Assembly: GCA_934130285.1 (NCBI GenBank)
Contig: CAKOXT010000006.1
Location: forward strand, 30,528-94,527
DNA from: an uncultured Clostridia bacterium
Lineage (GTDB): Bacteria; Bacillota; Clostridia; TANB77; CAG-508
DNA length: 64,000 nucleotides
Direction: 5' to 3'
Position numbers and translations under genes: made by a program. Below the pieces are notes generated by a model that was given only the letters and a program-made list of their open reading frames with translations, was not told the DNA's origin and did not search any database. The first letter of the stretch is position 1; each line of letters begins with the position of its first letter. Positions 9,745-18,154 of the stretch are shown here, one piece after another.

Positions 9745-11851
9745 TTATCTAATAACTTCCATTTCAGATGTTGCAGACACATCTTCATTAACCTCTTGTA
9801 CATTCATACCAAAGTATTCGCTAATTATATCTCTAACAACTTCTGCAACATAATAACCATGTCCACCATTTTCAACCATACCAACAACAGCAATTTCTGG
9901 GTCATCAAATGGTGCAAAACCAACGAACCACGCATTTATTATGTCATTTCCATTAGCATCTACACCAGCTTCTGTTGAACCTGTCTTACCACCAACAGCT
10001 ATACTAAATCCTTGGAAAATTGAAGCCGCTGTACCAGTATCATCAGTAACTCCTCTCATTCCTTCTAAAACAGCATTCATATTTTCATCACTTATTTGTA
10101 GACTCTCTGTATCTTTAGCTGTAATACCAAGTTTTTGATTTATATATTCTTGTATTTCCGTTGTTGAAACCTGCTTTCCATCTGCTGTAACAATATTTTT
10201 TATTAATGTTGGGTTAACCACTTTTCCTCTATTAGCTATCATTGCAATATATTTAGCTACTTGAATTGGTGTAAAGTCATTATAACTTTGACCAATTGAA
10301 GCAGATAACAATGTGCTCTCTGGTGCCGTATCGTTTTTAGCAGCTGAAGTTTCTGGTGAAGCAAGAGTTCCTGACGCTTCATAAGGTAACTCAATTCCTG
10401 TCTTTCTACCAAGTCCAAAATAATTTGCATATGCTGCTAATTTATCAAGTCCTAATCTCCAACCTGTTTCATAGAAATAATAGTTACATGACTTCTCTAG
10501 CGCTCCTACAACATTCAATCTTCCGTGTCCAATATGATATGAATCATATATCCAACAATGTGGTCTGTTTCCATAAGGATAAATACCCGTATCATTTATT
10601 CTCTCTGATGTCGTAATTTTTCCTTCCTGCAAACCAGCTATTGCAGTAACCATTTTAAATATTGATCCAGGAGCATACGTTCCTTGAATTGCCCTATTCA
10701 TAAGTGCTGAATTAGAATTGTATTCTGCATATTTAGCTTGACTAATACCATTTAAAAACTCTGCAGGCTCATAATCAGGGCAACTTACCATTGCTAAAAT
10801 CTCACCTGTTTTTACATTAATAACAACAGCTGAACCGCCTTGTGCATTATATTGTTTTCCGAATCCTCCTGCCTTAATTTTCTCAATATTATTCTTTAAT
10901 GCCGTCTCTGTTACGCTCTGAAGATTAGAATCAATAGTTAATACAACATTAGCACCACCAACAGCCTCTTTAGTAACATACTCTCCTGTTGACGTTCCAT
11001 CAACTGTCATATCTATCTGCTTTGTACCATTCTCACCCTTTAAATAATCTTCAAACAAACGCTCAATTCCTGTTCTTCCTATATAATCATCTTTTTCATA
11101 TTTATCAGAATTTGCATTATATTCTTCCTCATTTATTCTACCTATATAACCAAGAACATGAGAAGCTAAACTTCCTTGTGTATACACTCTATTTGACTTA
11201 GTCTCTATAGAAACTCCTGGTAATTCTGTTCCTCTTTCATTTATTTCTAAAGCACTAGCTCTTGAAACATTTGAAGCAATCTCTAAAGCACTTGTTGATG
11301 AATATCCTTCATGTTCAATTGTATATCTAAGTCCAACAATCTTTCTTGCCTTAGCAATATCAGTTTCAGTAACCTCATACTTATCTTTCATTACATAAAA
11401 AGCTTCTTCCGGGCTTGCTTGGCTAGATATATCATTATCTTCTCTCCATTTATTCATTTGTTCTTCATTATCAAAATTATACTGAAATGGTTCAATTGAA
11501 ATAGGGAAATCATCTATATACTTATCACCATTTTTCTCAAAGATCTCTGCTAATGCAAGCATTGCATTATTCATTTCCTCTTCTGAAGCTTTTGATTTAA
11601 ACAACTGTACATTGAATCCCATTTGCGTATCCGCTAAAACCGTACCTGTTCTATCTAATATCTTTCCTCTAGCTGCTTGAATCGTTGCCTCCTTAGATAA
11701 TTTAGTATTTGAGGTTTCACGATACTCTTTTCCATGTATAATTTGCAAATTAAAAAGTTGCATCAATAAAATAATTCCGAACTATATAAATAAATGTATT
11801 TAATAAATTAAATCTAAAATTTGTTTTTTCAGTTTCCGTTTTATTAAACAA
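9745..11851 (-). CDS. mrdA: Penicillin-binding protein 2 (elongasome transpeptidase), apparent +1 frameshift near the N-terminus
   Basis: PBP2 cross-links peptidoglycan for rod elongation with MreBCD and RodA. The continuous frame from 11766 encodes 673 residues. It includes a PBP dimerisation domain and a transpeptidase domain with Ser-x-x-Lys (PGSIFK, about residue 397 of the restored protein), SCN and KTG (VGGKTGST). The frame is open back to about 11784, but the expected cytoplasmic tail lies in another frame. TTG at 11851, preceded by AAGGTG and 14 bases after the mreD stop, reads MFNKTETEKTNFRFNLLNTF and then loses frame. Removing one base near 11779-11784 joins it to VGIILLMQLFNLQIIHG, completing the usual signal anchor (about 701 residues). 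An assembly error is likely, since this gene is normally essential in rods; an authentic mutation cannot be excluded. Confidence 0.85.
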
Positions 11852-11865
11852 GCTACACCTTCTTT

Positions 11866-12399
11866 CTAAAAATATCTCGTTAATATATTTTTCTGTTTAA
11901 ATTGTCTCTCAAGAATAGCTCCTAATTTTAAAAACATATTATAAAAAATCAAAATTAAAATTGCATTATATAATGTTTCTACAAGTAAAATCTTTGAAAA
12001 AGCCTCTATTTCAACAGGGATTTCAAGAACTAATATATTTAAGAAATAATTTGCAATTTCACATACAACAGTCATTCCTACAACCATTATCAAAATAGTA
12101 ACTTTATTGTCTTTTGAAAAATTTTTATCAAAATAATTTGCAATAATTGCAACTAAGCAAAACATTATTGCAGTTACTCCAAGCGTTTTTCCCACAACTA
12201 AATCTAAAGTAATTCCTGTTAATAAAGCCATAATTATTGAAAACTTATTATCTGTAAATAACCCCAAAAACAATATATAAATTATAAAAATATTAGGTCC
12301 TATACCTGCAATCGTAAACCAATTAAAAAAATCAGCTTGTACAAAATACAACAATATAAAAATTACATAAGTAAGAACCCCAATCAGAAATTTCTTCAT
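11866..12399 (-). CDS. mreD: Rod shape-determining protein MreD
   Basis: 177 residues, almost wholly hydrophobic with five or six membrane segments: an N-terminal LIGVLTYVIFILLYF helix, then LFTDNKFSIIMALLTGITLDLVVGKTLGVTA, which matches the MreD core. MreD is the integral membrane partner of MreC in the elongasome. It follows mreC by 80 bp and precedes mrdA by 14 bp. AGGAAGG before the ATG supports the start. Identification rests on gene order and hydropathy, since MreD sequences diverge strongly. Confidence 0.88.
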   Translation of the reverse strand: MKKFLIGVLTYVIFILLYFVQADFFNWFTIAGIGPNIFIIYILFLGLFTDNKFSIIMALLTGITLDLVVGKTLGVTAIMFCLVAIIANYFDKNFSKDNKVTILIMVVGMTVVCEIANYFLNILVLEIPVEIEAFSKILLVETLYNAILILIFYNMFLKLGAILERQFKQKNILTRYF

Positions 12400-12479
12400 A
12401 AAAAACCTTCCTACTTTTTATTTAATAAAAAGAATTCTACATATCACATATACTAAATATTAATTTCTAAATCATACAT

Positions 12480-13292
12480 TTACTTAATTACAAGAACTGT
12501 ATACAATTTAGAAAAATCAACTGCAGTCTCAACAACAGCATATCTATCAGTAATATTTTTAGTATTTACAACTTGTTTAATTGTTCCAATAGTAATTCCT
12601 TTTGGATAAATACCACCTATTCCAGAAGTAACAACACTGTCACCAACTAAAAGTTCTGATGATGTATCTATATAAGAAGCATTTAAATATTTATCATCTT
12701 CAACAGATCCTTTACAAATAATACTCTCTTCTGATGTACTAATCATAGCACTTACAGAACTCGCACTATCAACAATTACTTGAACTTTTGCTGTATTATC
12801 TGTAACTGATATAACATGACCAACTAAACCTTTATCAGCAATTACAGTCATATTTTTTTCAATTCCTTGTTTTGATCCAGCATTTATAACAATATTACTA
12901 CTATAGTTACTAACATCCTTATCAATAACATATGCAGGTATTGTCTCATACTCTTGATATTTTTCACTTAAATTTGCATATTCCTGCAATTTAGAATTTT
13001 CAGCTTTTAAAACTTCTAACTCTCTAACTTGAGTTTCTAGTTCTTTATTTTGTGCTTTCAATTCTTCATTTTCTTTTTTCAAAGTATCTAAGTTAGAAAA
13101 AAACTCCGTATCTCCTGTAACCTTATGTTTTAGGATTGTAAAAGCATTTTGAATAGGCATTATTATAGAAGTAGCAAAACCTTCAGCATATGACAAATTA
13201 TCTCTATTAACATTTGTCAAAATAACTAACAATATTAATATAATTACAGTAATTACTGTTCCCATAGCTCCGGAACGTTTATTTTTATACAT
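12480..13292 (-). CDS. mreC: Rod shape-determining protein MreC
   Basis: 270 residues. One N-terminal membrane helix (GTVITVIILILLVILTNVNR) is followed by a coiled coil at about 65-105 (KKENEELKAQNKELETQVRE). Then come the two beta-barrel domains that build MreC filaments on the outer face of the membrane, with typical runs such as GSKQGIEKNMTVIADKGLVG and GIGGIYPKGITIGTI. It bridges MreB inside the cell to PBP2 outside. It starts 3 bases after the mreB stop codon, consistent with coupled translation. Confidence 0.93.
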   Translation of the reverse strand: MYKNKRSGAMGTVITVIILILLVILTNVNRDNLSYAEGFATSIIMPIQNAFTILKHKVTGDTEFFSNLDTLKKENEELKAQNKELETQVRELEVLKAENSKLQEYANLSEKYQEYETIPAYVIDKDVSNYSSNIVINAGSKQGIEKNMTVIADKGLVGHVISVTDNTAKVQVIVDSASSVSAMISTSEESIICKGSVEDDKYLNASYIDTSSELLVGDSVVTSGIGGIYPKGITIGTIKQVVNTKNITDRYAVVETAVDFSKLYTVLVIK

Positions 13293-13295
13293 ATT

Positions 13296-14318
13296 CTAAA
13301 CTCTCCTCTTAGTTTTTAATTCTCTCATTTTACTATCGTCATTTAAAATTTCATAAAGTCCAAGTGCAACACATTCATCAGGTTTATCTGCAATCTTAGC
13401 ATCAACCATCACTCTTTCTTTTATCAATTCATCTATTTTATCAATATTAGCTCCCCCACCCGTAATCATCAAACCATTCATATGAACATCATTCAATAAT
13501 TCTGGTGGTGTTCTATCAAGAGTTTCTCTAATACCTTCTATTATTTTATCAATAGAACCTCGTATTGCTTCATGAATCTGAAAAGCATTTACCCTTATAG
13601 TCTTTGGAAAACCAGTAATCAAATCTCTTCCCTTTACCTGTCTAATTTGATTAACAATTGGCTTAACAGAAGCTAACTCTATCTTTAATTTTTCAGCAGC
13701 ATTCTTTCCAATTTCAACATCCATATTTTTTCTTATATAATCAATAATATCTTGGTCTAAATCATCACCTGCTACCTTTACAAAATTACAAGCAACAATT
13801 TTTCCTAATGCAATAACTGCAATCTCTGTTGTTCCACTTCCTATATCAACAATCATAGAAGCCTCTGGACTAGACACATCCATTTTTGCTCCTATTGCCG
13901 CAGCCAAAGTTTCTTCAACAAAACAAATCTCTTTAACTCCTACATCTAACAAAAGTTTTAATACAGCTCTTCTCTCAACTTCTGTCATACCAATATGTAA
14001 ATTAATAACAACTCTAGGACTTCCTATATTTTCTGTAGCTTGAAGTTCTGCAATAAATTCTGCCATCATCATTTCCATGGCATTTAAATCTGCTATTCCA
14101 GCATGTAATAAAGGTCTTAGTGCCTCTATTTTTCCAGGAGTTTTCCCTATCATCTCTTTTGCATCATTTCCTATAGCAACAACATCTTGTGTTTTCTTTT
14201 CTATTGCTATAATTGATGGTTCATTCTTTATAATTCCTTTATCTTGTAGTACTATCAATATTGAAGAAGTTCCCAAATCAATACCAATATTCTTACCACG
14301 CAATTTAAAAAAGTTCAT
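13296..14318 (-). CDS. mreB: Actin-like rod-shape protein MreB
   Basis: 340 residues from the ATG at 14318, which is preceded by GGAAGGA at a proper distance; an in-frame TTG 18 bases upstream has no ribosome site and overlaps that motif. MreB filaments guide the cell-wall elongation machinery along the inner membrane. The ASKHA nucleotide-binding motifs are present: NIGIDLGTSSI (phosphate 1), DIGSGTTEIAVIALG (phosphate 2) and MITGGGANI (adenosine). It follows radC by about 23 bp and precedes mreC by 3 bp, the standard Clostridia and Bacillus order. The N-terminus MNFFKL could form the membrane-touching amphipathic end. Confidence 0.95.
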   Translation of the reverse strand: MNFFKLRGKNIGIDLGTSSILIVLQDKGIIKNEPSIIAIEKKTQDVVAIGNDAKEMIGKTPGKIEALRPLLHAGIADLNAMEMMMAEFIAELQATENIGSPRVVINLHIGMTEVERRAVLKLLLDVGVKEICFVEETLAAAIGAKMDVSSPEASMIVDIGSGTTEIAVIALGKIVACNFVKVAGDDLDQDIIDYIRKNMDVEIGKNAAEKLKIELASVKPIVNQIRQVKGRDLITGFPKTIRVNAFQIHEAIRGSIDKIIEGIRETLDRTPPELLNDVHMNGLMITGGGANIDKIDELIKERVMVDAKIADKPDECVALGLYEILNDDSKMRELKTKRRV

Positions 14319-14341
14319 TTTCAACAATCCTTCCAAACGTC

Positions 14342-15022
14342 TTATAAAAAAGCACTTTTAAATTCTCCATCCCCAATAACTATGTGATCTAACAATTTAA
14401 TTCCAAATAAATCTGCACATAGCTTTATCCTTTTTGTTACCTCAAAATCTTCCTGACTTGGTGTTGCATTACCGCTCGGATGATTATGTATTAAAATAAT
14501 TTTATCTGCTCCCATTTTTATTGGCTCTGCCAAAATTTCTTTTGGCTCAATAACTGCAAAATTTGTTCCACCAAATGAAGCATCTATTATTCTTACAATT
14601 TTATTTTTATTATTTAATATAACTACTTTAACAATTTCTCTTTTTTCAAATCTTAATTCTTCCATAAAAACTTTTGCAACATCTTTAGAAGAATATACAA
14701 AAAGCTCATTTTCAATAGGCCTTGATAATCTTTTAGCTAGTTCAAAAGCAGCCTTTAATCTAATTGCCTTAACCCTTCCAATTCCTTTTATTTTTTTCAA
14801 CTCTTCTAAAGAAATCTCTTGCAATGCTCTAAGCTCATTTCCAATAAAACTATTACTCAATGAAATCACCTTATGAGCAAGTTGTATAGAAGTTTCATCC
14901 TTTGTACCACTCTCAATGATTATTGCCAACAATTCTGAATTAGATAAACAAGCTTCACCATATAATTCTAATTTTTCATATGGTCTCTCATACATTGGCA
15001 ATTCTTTTACCTTTAAAGTCAA
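14342..15022 (-). CDS. radC: RadC-family JAB1/MPN metalloprotein
   Basis: 226 residues. RadC family members have a helix-hairpin-helix N-terminal region (KIKGIGRVKAIRLKAA) and a C-terminal JAB1/MPN domain. The metal motif is visible as HNHPSGNATPSQED, with an upstream glutamate in VIEPKEI. The original DNA-repair role is disputed and the molecular function remains uncertain. I place the start at TTG 15022 because AGGAAGGA lies 7 bases upstream; a longer in-frame TTG at 15046 overlaps that site. It is immediately upstream of mreB, a position conserved across Firmicutes. Confidence 0.92.
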   Translation of the reverse strand: MTLKVKELPMYERPYEKLELYGEACLSNSELLAIIIESGTKDETSIQLAHKVISLSNSFIGNELRALQEISLEELKKIKGIGRVKAIRLKAAFELAKRLSRPIENELFVYSSKDVAKVFMEELRFEKREIVKVVILNNKNKIVRIIDASFGGTNFAVIEPKEILAEPIKMGADKIILIHNHPSGNATPSQEDFEVTKRIKLCADLFGIKLLDHIVIGDGEFKSAFL

Positions 15023-15049
15023 CCAAACATCCTTCCTATAGCCCAAAGT

Positions 15050-15304
15050 TTAAAGTTTATTATATATAAATGCTGCAATAATCATACCAACTATACTTGC
15101 CACATTTATTTTTATACGTAATTCTATACTAATCTTTAATATGCTTAAATCTAGTCCAACAGGTCCACTTGTTCCAAATTCTTCTCCATAAGCAAGCCAT
15201 GAAAGCCAACTAACTTGTGAAGCAAAATTAGCAATTAACCCTCCTATAACAATTCCACATAATAAAAATATCAAAAGTATCCACAAATTTTTTTCTCTAA
15301 TCAT
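15050..15304 (-). CDS. DUF4321 small membrane protein
   Basis: 84 residues with two hydrophobic segments: LWILLIFLLCGIVIGGLIAN near the N-terminus and VASIVGMIIAAFIYNKL at the end. The loop between them carries a short SGPVGLDLSILKISIELRIKIN stretch typical of the DUF4321 family that sits just upstream of radC-mreB in Clostridia. The ATG at 15304 is chosen because GGAAAGGA lies upstream; another ATG nine codons earlier has none. It starts the shape operon here. Its function is unknown; the location suggests an envelope role. Confidence 0.75.
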   Translation of the reverse strand: MIREKNLWILLIFLLCGIVIGGLIANFASQVSWLSWLAYGEEFGTSGPVGLDLSILKISIELRIKINVASIVGMIIAAFIYNKL

Positions 15305-15550
15305 TTTAGTTTTGTTCCTTTCCAAAGGCATAAAATAATTTGAAAAGCCATCAAAATTTATGTACTATTTTTTCAAATCTAACCTTTATCTTTTGTTACG
15401 GATTATTACATTTTAACATGTATGTATTATATATTCTGAAGTCATTTTTTTCAAGTTTTTTTCCTAGTTTTCCATTTTTTTATCATTTATTTTTTTACAC
15501 CACCATGCTACAATTTACTTAAGTACTAAACCAACTAAAGGAGCATGTCA

Positions 15551-15913
15551 ATGTCAAATTATAAATACATTTATTTACCCATTTCATACTTAGAAAAAGA
15601 AAACATCTCTAAAAAAGATTTTTTAGAAAATTCCCCAGAAACTCAAGATTTTCTTAAAAAATTAACAAATAAAATTTCACCCTTTACAGAAATACATAAT
15701 ATATTTTTAGTCTCTGATGAATTTATATTAGTTACTAAAAACAAATCCAATATAATATTTGAAAATCAAACATACTTTAATAAATTCAAAGACTTTATCT
15801 TAAATTCAAATTTTAAAAAACACATCAATTTTGATGATAAAAAAAGGGAAATATCAATTAATTCTGATACTCCCCCAATATTTTATAATATTTTAAATGA
15901 ATTCTTAGTATAA
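15551..15913 (+). CDS. Hypothetical protein
   Basis: 120 residues from the ATG at 15551, which has AAAGGAG seven bases upstream; an ATG at 15545 is too close to it. The product (MSNYKYIYLPISYLEKEN...) is rich in Lys, Asn, Phe and Ile with no signal peptide or membrane helix. A conserved family is not recognised. It stands alone on the plus strand and its final 9 bases overlap the 3' end of the convergent M23 peptidase gene. A long open frame with a good ribosome site supports a real gene, but its role is unknown. Confidence 0.6.
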   Translation: MSNYKYIYLPISYLEKENISKKDFLENSPETQDFLKKLTNKISPFTEIHNIFLVSDEFILVTKNKSNIIFENQTYFNKFKDFILNSNFKKHINFDDKKREISINSDTPPIFYNILNEFLV

Positions 15914-16909
15914 GTAATTTTGTGGATTTTGGCATATTCCATTAATTCTAACTTCTAAATGTAAATGTGGTCCTGTTGAATTTCCTGTACTTCCAACAGT
16001 TGAAATAATTTGTCCTTGTGACACATATTGTCCAACTGAACAATTAACAGTACTACAATGTGCATAGTAAGTTTGTACACCATTTCCATGATCAATAACA
16101 ACCAAATTACCATATGTTCCTTTTGGTCCAGCATATGTAACTGTACCAGCAGCTGCCGCACCAACAGGTGTTCCTTTTGAAGTTGCTATATCTAATCCAG
16201 TATGTGTTCCTCTACTACGTTTACCAAATCTAGATGTTATTGTTCCAGATACAGGTCTCGCCAAAGATATACCTATTGCTTGATTACTATATGAAACAGT
16301 TTGCGATGTATTAACCTTTCCAGAATAAGAACCACTTGATTTAACAGTTGATTTAGCTGTCACTACTGGAACTACTGGGGCAGGTGCAACATACAAACTT
16401 TCCACAACAGCATTAGTAGATGACTCTTCTAATTTTTCTGAAGAATACTTAGCAACATATGATATAGAATTTGCATTAGTACTTTCTTTACTTTTTAAAG
16501 TTTCAATTATACTATCAGCCTCAGCAGCAGTCGCAACATACGCTTTTTCCTCACCATCAAGCATTATCGCAAAATCTTTATAGTAAGGTGTGCCAGAAGC
16601 TATAACAGTATCAAACACCTCATCTTCATTTGCCTCTACTTCTTTTTTTGAATAGCAAACCTCATATTCAGGCATTTGATCGATTTCAACAAAAGCAATT
16701 TTGTCACCATCACCAGATTTTATATATTTTTCTATTCTTTCCTCTAACTGCCCTTTTGTATCAGTATATCCTATAATTTCTCCATTTAACTTTACAGCAT
16801 ACATGGGTCTAAATAAAAAATATAGAATACCTATAACAATTAAAAGAGCAAAAGTTAATATTAGTACTAATTTTATTGATTTTCTAAAATGAATAAAAAA
16901 AGTTTTCAT
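15905..16909 (-). CDS. Membrane-anchored M23 (LytM) peptidase, paralogue 1
   Basis: 334 residues. One N-terminal membrane helix (about 12-34, LVLILTFALLIVIGILYFLF) places the rest outside the membrane. A middle region starting MYAVKLNGEIIGYTDTKG matches the second M23 protein at 22541 in the same position. A Ser/Val-rich linker precedes the C-terminal LytM domain (about 215-330). The zinc and catalytic motifs are intact: GTHTGLD (HxxxD), YYAHCS and GPHLHLEV (HxH). It likely cleaves peptide cross-bridges in peptidoglycan. SpoIIQ also has a helix plus LytM domain, but this protein is longer and SpoIIQ identity is not shown. Confidence 0.88.
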   Translation of the reverse strand: MKTFFIHFRKSIKLVLILTFALLIVIGILYFLFRPMYAVKLNGEIIGYTDTKGQLEERIEKYIKSGDGDKIAFVEIDQMPEYEVCYSKKEVEANEDEVFDTVIASGTPYYKDFAIMLDGEEKAYVATAAEADSIIETLKSKESTNANSISYVAKYSSEKLEESSTNAVVESLYVAPAPVVPVVTAKSTVKSSGSYSGKVNTSQTVSYSNQAIGISLARPVSGTITSRFGKRSRGTHTGLDIATSKGTPVGAAAAGTVTYAGPKGTYGNLVVIDHGNGVQTYYAHCSTVNCSVGQYVSQGQIISTVGSTGNSTGPHLHLEVRINGICQNPQNYLY

Positions 16910-17130
16910 TTATCTCCCTTTCCAAACTTCATACATTATACATTATATTTATTTTTTTCTCAAAGTCAAATTATTTCATTATCATTATTTTTATATAATA
17001 TATCTTTTAAAAACTCCATTTTTTTCTGTTTTTCTAATGATTTCTCTAAACATCATGGGAAACAACGTTTTCATGCATTTTTATTTGAAGAATATTTTTT
17101 AGAAAAACAGACATAATAAATACAAACAGC

Positions 17131-17156
17131 AATTGTACTCATATTTTTGTACAATT
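17131..17156. repeat. Inverted repeat upstream of the coat-F-like genes
   Basis: AATTGTAC (17131-17138) and GTACAATT (17149-17156) form a perfect 8-bp inverted repeat with a 10-base spacer. It sits 26 bp before the first coat-F-like ATG. It could be a dimeric regulator site or an mRNA hairpin; nothing distinguishes these. The rest of the gap 16910-17182 shows no gene. Confidence 0.4.
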
Positions 17157-17182
17157 AATATCACAAAGAAAAAGGAGAAAAA

Positions 17183-17371
17183 ATGGCAAACTTAAATCAA
17201 ATAGAATTGCAAAACCTTAGACATCTCATAGGTTTACAAGATACTAACTTTCAAAAACTAACTAACTATGCTAACACATGCGCAGATCCACAAATAAAAC
17301 AATTATTTACAAAGTCAGCACAAGACACATTAAATACAAAACAAAAATTGATGTCATTTTTAACAGAATAA
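17183..17371 (+). CDS. Small coat-F/ferritin-like helical protein
   Basis: 62 residues, starting MANLNQIELQNLRHLIGLQD. The pattern of leading helix, KLTNYANTCADPQIKQLF and a final QKLMSFL helix matches the short spore-coat (CotF-type) helical family, in which a helical hairpin includes a conserved cysteine (here NTCADP). AAGGAG lies 7 bases before the ATG. It is followed after 10 bases by a second, longer member, so the two form a bicistron. A forespore or mother-cell coat role is inferred from the family; no sigma-E or sigma-K promoter could be defined upstream. Confidence 0.75.
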   Translation: MANLNQIELQNLRHLIGLQDTNFQKLTNYANTCADPQIKQLFTKSAQDTLNTKQKLMSFLTE

Positions 17372-17381
17372 AGGAGGAAAA

Positions 17382-17627
17382 ATGGAAGAAAAGTACATGG
17401 TAAATGATATTTTAGAAGACTCTAAAAACTCATTAAAATCCTATGAAAATGCAATTGTGGAATCAGAAAACACTAACTTAAGACAAACTCTTCAAGAAAT
17501 AAGAAATTCTTGTGAAACATTTCAATACGACTTATATAGAGTAGCAAATTTAAAAGGATATTATACTCCTGCCACACCAGCAAGCCAGTCAGAAATAAGC
17601 CAAGTAAAAACTGATTTGCAATCATAG
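17382..17627 (+). CDS. Coat-F domain protein
   Basis: 81 residues. The motifs KYMVNDILEDSKNSLKSYEN, QTLQEIRNSCETFQYDLYRVA and KGYYTPATPAS match the CotF family of spore-coat proteins, including its usual Tyr-Tyr-x-Pro-Ala end. The AAGGAGG ribosome site is 5 bases upstream of the first ATG. It is the second gene of the pair and is followed by a 16-bp perfect hairpin. It probably contributes to the spore coat; family assignment is strong, specific function is not known. Confidence 0.85.
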   Translation: MEEKYMVNDILEDSKNSLKSYENAIVESENTNLRQTLQEIRNSCETFQYDLYRVANLKGYYTPATPASQSEISQVKTDLQS

Positions 17628-17636
17628 TATAGTTTT

Positions 17637-17672
17637 ATATAATAGGAAAGTTTCATAACTTTCCTATTATAT
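17637..17672 (+). terminator. Hairpin terminator after the coat-F genes
   Basis: A perfect 16-bp inverted repeat (17637-17652 with 17657-17672) flanks a TCAT loop. It lies 10 bases after the coat-F stop codon. The following sequence is AAAACAT rather than a T run, so termination may rely on stem strength or on the hairpin at 17680. Confidence 0.6.
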
Positions 17673-17679
17673 AAAACAT

Positions 17680-17716
17680 AACTCCTTGTAAAGGTTCTCT
17701 TTACAAGGAGTTTATT
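17680..17716. terminator. Second hairpin, probably a bidirectional terminator
   Basis: A perfect 14-bp stem (17680-17693 with 1799-112 offset, i.e. 17699-17712) with a GTTCT loop is followed by TATTTAT on the plus strand and by a T-rich stretch on the minus strand. It lies between the coat-F gene and the convergent antitoxin gene and could serve both. Confidence 0.65.
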
Positions 17717-17725
17717 TATACTAAT

Positions 17726-18013
17726 TTATTTCTCGCCATCTAGTGTCCTCCTAGCTATATGCTTAAATTCTTCATGAGAATAATATCTAGTATTAGGATC
17801 ATCAATTTCTTTATCTGATTCATCCAATGATTTTTCAATATATTCTTCATATTCCTTATCACTAATTAATTTAGAATACTTTTCTAGACTCAATACAACC
17901 ATTGAACCATAACCATTTTTAGTTAAATAAACAGCCTCATCCTCTTTTAAAACTAATTTTTCTATCTCAGGATACTTATTTCTCAAATCTGATACCGGTC
18001 TTATATTTATCAT
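17726..18013 (-). CDS. Phd/YefM-family antitoxin-like protein without adjacent toxin
   Basis: 95 residues from the ATG at 18013, chosen because AAAGGAAG is 6 bases upstream; an ATG two codons earlier is too close. The N-terminus INIRPVSDLRNKYPEIEKLV, then KEDEAVYLTKNGYGSMVVLSLEKY, matches the Phd/YefM DNA-binding fold. The acidic C-terminal half (EEYIEKSLDESDKEID) would be the disordered toxin-binding region. RelE/ParE-type toxins normally follow within a few bases, but here the stop is followed only by the hairpins at 17637-17716. It may be an orphan remnant or a repressor acting on a distant partner. Confidence 0.8.
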   Translation of the reverse strand: MINIRPVSDLRNKYPEIEKLVLKEDEAVYLTKNGYGSMVVLSLEKYSKLISDKEYEEYIEKSLDESDKEIDDPNTRYYSHEEFKHIARRTLDGEK

Positions 18014-18154
18014 TTTCATCTTCCTTTCAAAATATTATCATTATTCTATCATTATTTTATGATATTTTCAACATTTTATTTAACAATATTATCTTGCACA
18101 AACATTTCTCAACTTTTTAGCTCCACCCACATATACTAAAATTAGGTGATAAAT

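Noticed and set aside
17560..17740. A RelE/ParE toxin gene downstream of the antitoxin
   Set aside because: Only hairpins and the coat-F gene's end occur there; no open frame of suitable size on the minus strand.
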